NCBI GenBank assembly: GCA_964487155.1
Contig: CAZAQB010000028.1
Location: forward strand, 1 to 29,760
Reading direction: 5' to 3'
DNA from: CAZAQB01 sp964487155
GTDB lineage: Bacteria > Pseudomonadota > Gammaproteobacteria > Nitrococcales > Nitrococcaceae
DNA length: 29,760 bases
Shown here: piece after piece, positions 1 to 7,419 of the stretch
How the letters are laid out: each line of letters opens with the position of its first letter
Numbering within the stretch: the stretch's first letter is position 1
The notes under the pieces: model-generated
Database searches by the model: none
Told to the model about the DNA's origin: nothing
Seen by the model: only the letters and a program-made list of their open reading frames with translations
Translations under genes and position numbers: made by a program

Positions 1-138
1 GCTCGCGAGAGCCTGGCCGACGGTGTCGCGGCTTATATCGGCAATCTCGCCGAGTCCTTTGAGGAGGCCGAGCGCTTGGAGGACGGAGTCTATCTCCGCC
101 CGATCAAAGCACCGGCGGGGCGCCGTGGGATCGTTTAG
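1..138 (+). CDS. C-terminal end of an unrecognised protein (partial)
   Basis: Reading frame 1 is open from the first base to a TAG at 136-138 and gives the last 45 residues of a protein that begins outside the window. The tail is acidic and probably helical (around NLAESFEEAERLEDG) and ends in a basic GRRGIV. I do not recognise the family from this fragment. Its stop codon overlaps the stop codon of the convergent fecR-like gene (TAA at 137-135 on the minus strand), so the two genes meet with no terminator space between them. Coding status rests on the open frame, codon quality and this tight convergent junction. Confidence 0.6.
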   Translation, partial: ARESLADGVAAYIGNLAESFEEAERLEDGVYLRPIKAPAGRRGIV

Positions 139-1163
139 CCGCCGGCGCGCAGCAGCGTGAGCCAGGGCGTGAGACGCACCACGTTCACGGGCAGAGTGGC
201 CTCGAGGGCCGCCAGCGCGCGGTCGGTGTTTTGCAGGGTGACGACGCCGGTGAAGCGCTCGTCGGCGATTGCGGAATCGAGCACGACAATGGCGCCAGGG
301 CGGTAGCGGTCGAGCTCGGCGACGACCTCGCGCAGCGGGCGGTCGGCGAAGACGATGCGCCCCTCGCGCCAGGCGGTGCGGCGGGCCACGTCCACGTCGG
401 CCCGCTCGACGGCGCCGGTGGCCGCGTAGCGGGCCGACTCGCCAGCGGCCAGGGTCAAGCCGGTTGCGGGCTCGCCGGCGCGGCTGACACGCACGCGGCC
501 TTCGCTTACGGCCACGGTGACCTGCCGGCCGCTGTCGTGCACGTTGAAGGCGGTGCCCAGCGCCTCGGCGCGCCCCGTGCCGGCTGCAACGCGAAAAGGC
601 CGATCAACATCGCGGGTGACGGTGAAGAAGGCTTCACCGCGCAGCAGCCGCAGGCAGCGGCAGCGCTCCGTGAAATCGACCGCCAGGGCGCTGTCGGTGT
701 TGAGATGCGCGGTGGAGCCGTCGGCGAGAGAGATCTCGCGCGTCGCGCCGACTGCGGTGACGTGGTCGGCGCGCAGTCGGTCCAGGCCGCCGGACGACCA
801 GAAACCCGCCACGCCAGCCACCAGCAGGGAGGCGGCCACGGCGGCCGGTGCGCGCCGCCGGGCCCGCGGCCGTGGCCGCGCCGGATCCGCCATCCGCGCT
901 CGCGTGGCGCGCGGGCGCGCCTGAGCAACCGGAGCGGGAGCAGATCGCGGATCGGGAATGCCGCCCAGCTCCTGCCACAGGGCCTCGGCCTCGGCGTACG
1001 CCCTGCCGTGGGCGGCATCGCGTTCCAGCCAGGCCTGAAACGCGCTGCGCTCGGCCTCGGTGAGGTCATCGGCGCGCATGCGCACGAACCAGGCGGTGGC
1101 CTCCTCCATCAGTGCCTCGTCCTGCGGGCCGCGATTGCTTTGGGCACAGTTGTTATCGGTCAT
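135..1163 (-). CDS. FecR-family anti-sigma factor (inner-membrane signal transducer)
   Basis: The 342-residue protein has the FecR architecture. The N-terminal cytoplasmic FecR_N/DUF4880 region is at about 15-65 (EEATAWFVRM, AFQAWLERDAAHGRAYAEAEALW). A basic Arg/Pro-rich linker precedes one membrane segment at about 108-125 (AAVAASLLVAGVAGFW). The periplasmic FecR domain at about 135-235 contains TREISLADGSTAHLNTDSAL and RPFRVAAGTGRAEALGT. The C-terminal 70 residues (PLREVVAELDRY ... LTPWLTLLRAGG) resemble the STN/DUF4974-like end of longer FecR proteins. Such proteins carry an outer-membrane receptor signal to an ECF sigma factor. It lies 126 bp downstream of the FecI-like sigma gene on the same strand. 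No TonB-dependent receptor follows, because the next gene is convergent, so the signal source is unknown. Confidence 0.9.
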   Translation of the reverse strand: MTDNNCAQSNRGPQDEALMEEATAWFVRMRADDLTEAERSAFQAWLERDAAHGRAYAEAEALWQELGGIPDPRSAPAPVAQARPRATRARMADPARPRPRARRRAPAAVAASLLVAGVAGFWSSGGLDRLRADHVTAVGATREISLADGSTAHLNTDSALAVDFTERCRCLRLLRGEAFFTVTRDVDRPFRVAAGTGRAEALGTAFNVHDSGRQVTVAVSEGRVRVSRAGEPATGLTLAAGESARYAATGAVERADVDVARRTAWREGRIVFADRPLREVVAELDRYRPGAIVVLDSAIADERFTGVVTLQNTDRALAALEATLPVNVVRLTPWLTLLRAGG

Positions 1164-1289
1164 GCGCCTGGATTCTGGCAGCCATTGCGTTGCCGGGCGA
1201 GCCGGCCGGGGGCGCGGGCGGCATACCGAGCTGCTCTCAATGACTTGAGACTGCCGCAGCGGCGGGGCTCCTGACAGAAGCGACGGGGT

Positions 1290-1799
1290 TTATTGCTCGG
1301 CGGCCTGGAGGCGGCGCCGGCAGTGGAGCAGGGCGCGAATGATGTTTTTCTCCACGGCGTTGCGCGTGATGCCGAGCTGTAGCGCGATGTCGCCGTTGGC
1401 GAGCCCGTCGAGCCGGCTCATGAGGAAGACTTCGCGACAGCGCGGCGGCAGCTCGTCAACTGCGGTGGCCAGCAGGTGCAGCCGCTGGAAGGCCGTGGCG
1501 GCGCTCTCGGGGCCGGGCTCAGAGCAGGGGGTCTCTTCCCCCGCCTGCGCGTCGAGAACCAGGATCTCGCCCCGGCGGCGCATTTCGGCCAGGCGGTCGC
1601 GTGCAACATTGGCTGCCACCTGGAACACATAGGCCTTGGGGTCGTCCACGCTCTGGCGCGGCGACAAGCGGATGAGGCGCGTCCATACCTCCTGAGCGGC
1701 ATCCGCCGCGGCCTCCTCGCACCGCAGCATGCGCGCCAGAAACCGGCGCAGCGCGGCGCCGTGACGCGAGTGAAGCGCTTCGACCGAGAGGGTACTCAC
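1290..1799 (-). CDS. FecI-like ECF RNA polymerase sigma factor
   Basis: The 169-residue protein has the two ECF sigma domains. Region 2 (residues about 10-75) includes RHGAALRRFLARMLRCEEAAADAAQEVWTRL and DPKAYVFQVAANVARDRL. Region 4 (about 110-165) includes LPPRCREVFLMSRLDGLANGDIALQLGITRNAVEKNI, the -35 recognition helix-turn-helix. The frame is open further upstream, but a GTG at 1799-1797 gives the usual family length and starts just before region 2. That GTG overlaps the TGA of the upstream small frame (GTGA), which suggests translational coupling. The FecR-like gene downstream is its likely partner. The usual third member, a TonB-dependent receptor, is absent here, so the regulon (iron-siderophore or glycan uptake) cannot be told. 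Whether the upstream frame is a real gene affects confidence in the start. Confidence 0.88.
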   Translation of the reverse strand: MSTLSVEALHSRHGAALRRFLARMLRCEEAAADAAQEVWTRLIRLSPRQSVDDPKAYVFQVAANVARDRLAEMRRRGEILVLDAQAGEETPCSEPGPESAATAFQRLHLLATAVDELPPRCREVFLMSRLDGLANGDIALQLGITRNAVEKNIIRALLHCRRRLQAAEQ

Positions 1800-2092
1800 C
1801 CCGCCACCGCGTGACCCATCGCGGCCGGATCGTCCGCCTGCCGCCGGACCACGCCTTCGGGCTCGGCGGGGACCTCGCGCCGCCGTCTCTCGACCCGGAC
1901 AGGGTTCGTGGCGAGGCTGATCGCCCTGCTGAACAGGCCCGCCCGCCGGTCGTGGACGCCGTCGGGCGCCTCGTTGCGGCAAGACTTGGGACAGAGGTCG
2001 TGGGCGATGTCGGCGGCGAGATCGGTCAGGCCGAAGCGCTTGCCGGGATGTCGCAGCCAGTCCAGTTGGTACTCCTGATAGGCTTCTGTCAT
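1796..2092 (-). CDS. Possible small protein upstream of the sigma factor (unrecognised)
   Basis: A 98-codon frame starts at ATG 2092-2090 (MTEAYQEYQLDWLRHPGKRF) and ends in a TGA that overlaps the sigma-factor GTG. Codons in the first half are strongly G/C-ending, as in neighbouring genes. The N-terminal half (QLDWLRHPGKRFGLTDLAADIAHDLCPKSC) looks like a folded segment with a C-x3-C pair, while the C-terminal half is Arg-rich and low in complexity. I see no convincing ribosome-binding site at the ATG, and the frame is open further upstream. I do not recognise a family. It could be a small co-transcribed protein, or only the 5' leader of the sigma mRNA. Confidence 0.4.
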   Translation of the reverse strand: MTEAYQEYQLDWLRHPGKRFGLTDLAADIAHDLCPKSCRNEAPDGVHDRRAGLFSRAISLATNPVRVERRRREVPAEPEGVVRRQADDPAAMGHAVAG

Positions 2093-2446
2093 TGCCGGGT
2101 GCTGCACACCTTCGCGTCTTGGTTGCAATGCGTCAGGCCCGATGAGCGCCCGGGCGGGGGCGTCACCCCGGATGCTGGTTTTCGTCGAGAAGGGCCGCCG
2201 CTTCGGCCAGAAAGTAACGCCAATACGAATCCGCCGCAATAAGCTTTGCGGGCGCATTGCGATCGGTCCAGGCTGGAAGTGGGGGACGCAGGCCGATGCA
2301 CCGGAAGCCGCACCCGTCACCTTTTTGCGCTGCGTTTACCAGCGCCGGCGCGGTGTTCCGGTACCGGCCATTCGGGCAACGCCCTCGATCACGACCTTGC
2401 GCAGGGGCATGCTGGAGCGGTTGGCATCGGCACAGGGCAGCGGGCG
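2093..2446. other. Divergent intergenic region, no supported gene
   Basis: This 354-bp stretch separates the minus-strand sigma-factor group from the plus-strand GH84 gene and must hold promoters for both. I see no clear -35/-10 pair, hairpin terminator or repeat. Several short open frames cross it on both strands but none shows a recognisable motif or a ribosome-binding site. The base composition is slightly less GC-rich near 2200-2290. Confidence 0.5.
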
Positions 2447-3511
2447 ATGGCCGCACTGGGTGTGATCGAGGGGTTCTACGGGCCGGTCTACCGCTGGCAT
2501 GAGCGGGCGGCGTTGGCCGCGCGACTGGCCGATGCCGGCTACGGCTTCTGGCACTACGCGCCCAAGGCCGATCCGGGCATCCGCAGCGACTGGCGCCGGC
2601 CCTGGTCCGCCGATCATGCCGCCGCCCTCGGCGAGTTCGCTGCCCACTGCCGCCAGCGCGGTCTGCGCTTCGGCATCGGCCTTAGTCCGGTGGACCTCCA
2701 TCGCGGGGCACGGGCCAGCGACTGGGACGCGCTCGCCGCGCGCCTTGCCGAGCTGGACGCCATCGGTGTCGACGACCTGGTGCTGGGATTCGACGACACG
2801 CGGGGGGGCCGGGCCAGGCTGGCGACCGAGCAGGCGCGGATCGCCGACTGGGCCGCCGGGCGTTCGCGCGCCTCGCGGGTTCTGGTCTGCCCCACCTACT
2901 ACAGCGACGATCCATTGCTCGACCATCTGTTCGGGGCCCGTCCGGCGGGCTACCTGGCCGCGCTGGGCGCCGCCCTGGACGCGCGGATCGGCGTCTACTG
3001 GGCCGGCCCCGAGATCTGCCCGCGCGAGATCGAGGTGGGACCGCTCGCCCGGGTCGCCGAGATGCTGCAGCGCCGGCCAATGCTCTGGGACAACTACCCG
3101 GTCAACGACAGCCCGCGGATGTGCCGGCATCTGCACCTGCGCGCCTTCACGGGCCGGCCCGCCGCTCTGGCGGAACACATCGCCGGGCACGCCATCAATC
3201 CTGCCCTCCAACCGACCCTGAGCGCCATCCCCGCGCTGACGCTGCCGGCGCGCTACCGCCAGGGAGTGGATTTCCACTACGTCTCGGCCTTCCGGGAGGC
3301 TGCGGCCGAGGTGCTGGGCGAGCGGTTGGCGGGCTGCCTCGAGGCGGATCTCGAGGCCCTCGAGGACCGTGGCCGGGATCGCCTGCGGCCGGCCGAGCGT
3401 GAGCAGCTGCGGACCCGCTACGCCGGTTTCGAGCATCCCGCCGCGGCCGAGATCGTGCGCTGGCTCGATGGCGGCTACCGGCCCCACGAGGCGGCCCCGG
3501 GTGGGTCCTGA
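2447..3511 (+). CDS. GH84-family beta-N-acetylglucosaminidase (O-GlcNAcase/hyaluronidase-like)
   Basis: The 354-residue protein is a compact GH84 catalytic barrel. It opens with GVIEGFYGPVY (5-15), the family signature. It continues with YAPKADP (K40, matching the substrate-binding Lys of GH84) and LVLGFDDT, where D116-D117 match the catalytic Asp pair used in substrate-assisted hydrolysis. VYWAGPEI (183-190) and LWDNYPVND (213-221) line the GlcNAc pocket in known members. The ATG at 2447 was chosen because it lies four residues before the signature, although the frame is open upstream to 2246. There is no signal peptide and no carbohydrate-binding or C-terminal accessory domain, so it is probably cytoplasmic and minimal. 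Many bacterial GH84 enzymes are larger and secreted. Likely roles are removal of GlcNAc from proteins or from small glycoconjugates. It is a single gene, convergent with the diguanylate cyclase gene 38 bp downstream. Confidence 0.9.
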   Translation: MAALGVIEGFYGPVYRWHERAALAARLADAGYGFWHYAPKADPGIRSDWRRPWSADHAAALGEFAAHCRQRGLRFGIGLSPVDLHRGARASDWDALAARLAELDAIGVDDLVLGFDDTRGGRARLATEQARIADWAAGRSRASRVLVCPTYYSDDPLLDHLFGARPAGYLAALGAALDARIGVYWAGPEICPREIEVGPLARVAEMLQRRPMLWDNYPVNDSPRMCRHLHLRAFTGRPAALAEHIAGHAINPALQPTLSAIPALTLPARYRQGVDFHYVSAFREAAAEVLGERLAGCLEADLEALEDRGRDRLRPAEREQLRTRYAGFEHPAAAEIVRWLDGGYRPHEAAPGGS

Positions 3512-3549
3512 CGCCGCCCGCGGCGGGCGCCGAGTCATGGCCTCGCCGG

Positions 3550-4686
3550 TCAGCCGGCGTCCTGCGCAAGCCAGCCCACCCGGTTGCGGCCCTGGCGCTT
3601 CGCGCTGTAGAGCGCCCGGTCGGCCTGGGCATAGGCGGCCTCGGCGCCGAGGCGAAGGCCCGGCGCGAACGCCGCCACGCCCACGGACACCGTGATGTGG
3701 GAGGGCTCTCCCGAGGCTGTCGGCAGCCGCAGTGCCTCCACGGCTGCGCGCACCGACTCCGCGGCCCGGGCCGCGTCCTGCTCCTCCGGCACCCGGCAGA
3801 GGATGGCGAACTCCTCGCCGCCCACCCGGAACACATGGTCCTCCGCGCGCCGGAACAGGGCGGTGAGCGCCTCGGCCAGGCGGACCAGCACCCGGTCGCC
3901 GGCCGGGTGGCCCAGGGCGTCGTTGTATTGCTTGAAGCGGTCAACATCCAGCAGCAGGATCGCCAGCCGCCGGGAGTCCCGGGAGAGCCGGGCCAGCTCG
4001 TTGGGCAGCACCTCGTCGAAGTGGCGCCGATTGAACAGGCCGGTCAGCCCGTCGCGGATAGAAGCCTGGCGAAAATCTTCCTGGATGCGGGAGAGGCTCT
4101 GCTGCACCTGCCAGCGGGCGAGTTCGTAGAGTGCCACGATGGCGGTCAGCAGCAGGCTTGCGCCCAGCAGGTTGCTGAGCCCCACCAGGTCGAGCTGGCC
4201 GTGGTTCCACTCGTCCCGGCCGAGGATCGCAATGGCATTGAGCGTGAGCAGGAAGGCGAGCGCGAAGAGCGCCCCGGCCCGGATGCCGTGCAGCATGAAG
4301 GCCAGCGGCGGGTACAGCATGGCCCACAGGACGAAGTAATCGCCGCCGGCGGTGAGCGTCACCAGAGCCAGCAGGGTCGCGAAACTTGCGAGGCTGGTGG
4401 CGAGGGCCGTGCGGCGAATGTTGCCGGTGCGCCGCAGGTAGCCGCCGATCACCACGGCGGCCAGGAAGATGGCCAGGTCGAAGGCGATCAGGGGTATCAC
4501 CTCGGCCGTTCCGACGACCAGGGTGTTGAACAAAGCGAAGGCGAGCCCGCTGCTGCCGGACAGCAGCACGACGCTGTTGACGGCCACCACGCGGAGGAAA
4601 TCGGGGTGGGTCGTGTCAGGCGGGTGCGGACCCAGGATCAGCGCCTGGAGGATCCTCACCGGCGTGGCGAGTCGATCTCGCAACAT
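3550..4686 (-). CDS. Membrane-bound diguanylate cyclase (GGDEF)
   Basis: The 378-residue protein has five or six hydrophobic segments between about 33 and 190 (VVAVNSVVLLSGSSGLAFAL, VIPLIAFDLAIFLAAVVIGG, ATSLASFATLLALVTL, WAMLYPPLAFMLHGI, AGALFALAFLLTLNAIAIL, LLGASLLLTAIVALYELA). A short linker helix leads to a complete GGDEF domain at about 208-370. The active-site loop is GGEEF (289-293), with DGLTGLFNRRHF (212-223) and LLDVDRFKQYND (245-256) for metal and substrate binding. An RxxD inhibitory site (R280-A-E-D283) lies five residues before the loop, so product feedback by c-di-GMP is expected. The membrane part does not match a sensor family I can name. The ATG at 4686 lies only 43 bp from the assembly gap, has a TATATT about 10 bp upstream and no obvious ribosome-binding site, so the start is less certain than the function. 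Confidence 0.92.
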   Translation of the reverse strand: MLRDRLATPVRILQALILGPHPPDTTHPDFLRVVAVNSVVLLSGSSGLAFALFNTLVVGTAEVIPLIAFDLAIFLAAVVIGGYLRRTGNIRRTALATSLASFATLLALVTLTAGGDYFVLWAMLYPPLAFMLHGIRAGALFALAFLLTLNAIAILGRDEWNHGQLDLVGLSNLLGASLLLTAIVALYELARWQVQQSLSRIQEDFRQASIRDGLTGLFNRRHFDEVLPNELARLSRDSRRLAILLLDVDRFKQYNDALGHPAGDRVLVRLAEALTALFRRAEDHVFRVGGEEFAILCRVPEEQDAARAAESVRAAVEALRLPTASGEPSHITVSVGVAAFAPGLRLGAEAAYAQADRALYSAKRQGRNRVGWLAQDAG

Positions 4687-4729
4687 GGACCGAGAATATA
4701 GACAAATCCTGCCGCGGGCATTGCCGGGG

Positions 4730-4829
4730 NNNNNNNNNNNNNNNNNNNNNNNNNNNNNNNNNNNNNNNNNNNNNNNNNNNNNNNNNNNNNNNNNNNNNNN
4801 NNNNNNNNNNNNNNNNNNNNNNNNNNNNN
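4730..4829. other. Assembly gap (100 N)
   Basis: One hundred consecutive Ns occupy this stretch. A round 100 is a common placeholder for a scaffold gap of unknown true length. It removes the 3' end of the mttB-like gene and whatever lies between that gene and the diguanylate cyclase gene. Reading frames drawn across it are meaningless. Confidence 0.98.
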
Positions 4830-6379
4830 TCCGGGAACGCGGCCTTGCGGGTCTCCATGTAGGCCAGCAGCGCTTCGTCGGTGGCCGGGTCCAGGTGCGG
4901 CGCCTGGTAGTCGGCCAGCAGCCGCTTCCAGCGGGCATTGGCGCGCTGGGCCATGTCCAGCCGGCCGTCGGCGTCCCACTGCTCGAAGCTGTTGTTGTCG
5001 GTGATGGGGGAACGGTAGAAGGCGCTCTTGAAGTTCTCCTGGGTGTGGGTGCAGCCCAGGTAGTGCTTGCCGGGTCCCACCTCGCGGATGGCGTCCATGG
5101 CCTGGCCGTTCTCGGACAGGTCCACGCCCTTGAGCAGGGTCTGCATCATGCCGGCCTGGTCGGCGTCCATGATGAACTTCTCATAGCCCATGGCCAGTCC
5201 GCCCTCCAGCCAGCCGGCCGAATGCAGGGCGAAATTGACGCCGGCGAGAGTGGTGGGCAGCAGGGTGTTGGCGCTTTCGCTGGCAGCCTGGGCGTCGGGC
5301 AGCTTGGACGCCGTCAGGGAACCGCCGGAGCGGAATGGCACTCCGAGCCGGCGCGCCAGGCTGGCCATCACGTAGAGCACCAGGGCCGGCTCCGGGGTGC
5401 CGAAGGTGGGCGCCCCGGACTGCATCGACATGGAGCTCGCGAAACTGCCGAACACCACCGGGGCGCCCGGGCTGACCAACTGGATGAAGGCCATGCCGGC
5501 CATGGCCTCCGCCAGGGTCTGGGCCGCGGTGCCCGCCACCGTTACCGGCGACATGGCGCCGGCCAGGATGAAGGGCGTGACGATGCAGGCCTGGTTGTGG
5601 CGGGCATAGACCTTGGCAGCACCGAGCATGGTGGCGTCGAAGGTCAGCGGCGAGTTGGCGTTGATCAGGTTGATCACGCAGGTGCGGGGCTTGCCGGTGG
5701 CCTCGTCGATCCAGCGCTCGCCGAACAGGATCCTGGCCATCTCCACGGTGTCCTCGGCCCGGTCCGGGTGGGTCACTGAGCCCATGAAGCACTTGTCGGA
5801 GTACTTCATGTGGGCATAGACCATGTCGAAATGGCGCTTGTTGACCGGCAGGTCGACGGGCTCGCAGATGGTGCCGCCGGAGTGATGGAGGCTCGGGCTC
5901 AGGTAGGCGAGCCGCACGAAGTTGCGGAAGTCTTCCAGGGTGCCGTAGCGGCGCCCCCGGTCGAGGTCGTGGACGAACGGCGGGCCGTACGCAGGCACAT
6001 AGACGCTATGCGGGCCGCCGATTTCCACGTTGCGTTCCGGATTGCGCGCGTGCTGGGTGAAGCGCTCCGGGGCCCGCTGCTGGATCAGCGCCCGGCACAG
6101 GCCGCGCGGCATGCGCACCCGTTCTCCCTGGACGTCGGCACCGGCATCCCGCCAGATCTGCAGCGCCTCGGCATCGTCGCGGAAATCGATGCCAACCTCT
6201 TCGAGGAGGGTCTCGGCATTGCGCTCGATGATGGCCAGCCCCTCTTCGTTCAGCACTTCGAAGGCGGGGATTTGGCGCGTGGCATAGGGCGCCACGGGGG
6301 CCTGGGTGTCCTGGCCGGCGCGGCGGCCGGCTCCGGCCCGGGAGCGGCGGCGACCGGTGCGGGGGGCTGGATCATTCAT
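4830..6379 (-). CDS. MttB-family corrinoid-dependent methyltransferase, non-pyrrolysine type (3' end lost in gap)
   Basis: About 516 residues are visible, starting at ATG 6379 behind a CTGGAG ribosome-binding site. A basic tail (RRRSRAGAGRR) precedes the MttB TIM barrel, with PAFEVLNEEGLAIIERNAETLLEEVGI at 38-64 and further family-like stretches such as YVPAYGPPFVHDLDRGRRYGTLEDF, NANSPLTFDATMLGAAKVYA, TPFILAGAMSPVTVAGT and SGAPTFGTPEPAL. Classical MttB (trimethylamine) carries pyrrolysine at an in-frame TAG. This frame has no interruption, so it belongs with the non-Pyl members, some of which act on quaternary amines such as glycine betaine, proline betaine or carnitine. The last visible residues (METRKAAFP) are near the family's usual C-terminus, so probably only a few residues and the stop are missing. 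It transfers a methyl group to the corrinoid protein, here presumably that at 8691-9392. It is third in the purU-folD-mttB transcript. The exact substrate cannot be read from sequence. Confidence 0.9.
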
Positions 6380-6478
6380 TGCAGCGGTGCTCCAGGCTTG
6401 GGGGTCGTAACGGTTGAGTATGCAGACATCCGGGGCTGCGGCGTTGCCCGGCCTGCGACCTGTGCATTCGCGATCCCG

Positions 6479-7414
6479 TCAGGGACTGACCCCCTCGGCC
6501 TGCAGAGCAGCGGGCTCGCCGGCGGCTCCAGGCAGGATGTGATCGGGAAACGGGATCTCATGCTGGCGGCAGGTGGCAGCCAGGGTGTTGAGCAGCAGGC
6601 AGGCGATGGTCATCGGGCCGACGCCGCCAGGAACCGGGGTAATGGCCCCGGCCACCTGCCGGGCGCTGTCGAAATCCACGTCGCCTGCCAGGCGCGTGCG
6701 GCCATCCTGGTGGATGCGGTTGATGCCGACGTCGATCACGGTGGCGCCGGGTTTCAGCCAGTCGCCCCTGACCATGCGCGGCCGCCCGACGGCGGCCACC
6801 AGGATGTCGGCCCGGCGGCATTCCTCGGCCAGCTGCCGGGTTCGGGAGTGGGCCAGCGTGACGGTGCAGTCGGCCCGCAGCAACAGGTTTGCCATGGGCT
6901 TGCCGACGATGTTGGAGCGCCCCAGCACCAGTGCCCGCAGGCCGGCCAGCTCGCCCAGGTGCTGGCGCAGCAGCAGCATGCAGCCGAGCGGCGTGCACGG
7001 CACCACGCCCTCCCCGCCGGCGGCGAGATTGCCGGCGTTTATGGGGTGGAAGCCGTCGATGTCCTTGTCGGCGTGGATGGCCTGAATCACCCGCGCGTTG
7101 CTCACCTGGGGCGGCAGCGGGAGTTGCACCAGGATGCCGTGCACGGCGGGATCGTGGTTGAGGCGCTCGATCAGCTCCAGCAGCCGGGACTCGGGCACGC
7201 TGTCGGCCAGCCGGTATTCGAAGGAGGCCATGCCGGCCTCGCGCGCCTGCTGCGCCTTGTTGCGCACGTAGACCTGGCTGGCCGGGTCCTCGCCTACCAG
7301 TATCACCGCAAGCCCCGGCGTGACCAGGTCCCGCTGGCGCAGGATGCCCACCTGCCGGCCGATCTCCTCGCGCAGGCGGCTGGCCTGCGCCTTGCCGTCG
7401 ATGACCCGCGCCAT
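6479..7414 (-). CDS. folD: Bifunctional methylene-THF dehydrogenase / methenyl-THF cyclohydrolase
   Basis: The 311-residue protein starts at ATG 7414 (MARVIDGKAQA), five bases after the purU stop. It has the FolD fold: the catalytic Tyr-Lys pair in SQVYVRNKAQ (Y49, K53), the HGILVQLPLP loop, DKDIDGFHP, the Rossmann GRSNIVGKPMANLLL segment for NADP binding and the diagnostic PVPGGVGPMT near the C-terminus. It interconverts 5,10-methylene-THF and 10-formyl-THF through methenyl-THF. Between purU and the mttB-like gene it most likely runs oxidatively, passing methyl-derived carbon towards formate. It may be a pathway-specific copy beside a housekeeping folD elsewhere; this cannot be judged from the window. 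A 99-bp spacer separates it from mttB. Confidence 0.96.
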   Translation of the reverse strand: MARVIDGKAQASRLREEIGRQVGILRQRDLVTPGLAVILVGEDPASQVYVRNKAQQAREAGMASFEYRLADSVPESRLLELIERLNHDPAVHGILVQLPLPPQVSNARVIQAIHADKDIDGFHPINAGNLAAGGEGVVPCTPLGCMLLLRQHLGELAGLRALVLGRSNIVGKPMANLLLRADCTVTLAHSRTRQLAEECRRADILVAAVGRPRMVRGDWLKPGATVIDVGINRIHQDGRTRLAGDVDFDSARQVAGAITPVPGGVGPMTIACLLLNTLAATCRQHEIPFPDHILPGAAGEPAALQAEGVSP

Positions 7415-7419
7415 GTGAG

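Noticed and set aside
231..1274. Long plus-strand frame opposite the fecR-like gene
   Set aside because: It is a GC-rich antisense shadow with low-complexity Gly/Ala/Arg content and no family motif, while the minus strand encodes a full FecR protein.
2336..2410. Short minus-strand frame starting MPLRKVVIEGVARM
   Set aside because: Only 24 codons; the resemblance to the first strand of some enzymes is not enough, and it lies upstream of nothing it could lead into.
2163..2456. Minus-strand frame ending in a plausible helix (SYWRYFLAEAAALLDENQ)
   Set aside because: The upstream part is low-complexity, there is no start with a ribosome-binding site, and the helix-like end alone is too short to support a gene. 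It could be a gene remnant.
3512..3525. Hairpin CGCCG-CCCG-CGGCG between the convergent GH84 and GGDEF genes as a terminator
   Set aside because: The stem is only 5 bp, there is no T-run on either strand, and such short palindromes are frequent in GC-rich DNA.
4616..6379. Reading the mttB-like frame through the N run into the sequence upstream of the diguanylate cyclase
   Set aside because: The Ns carry no frame information; the residues after the gap match nothing in MttB and overlap the cyclase gene.
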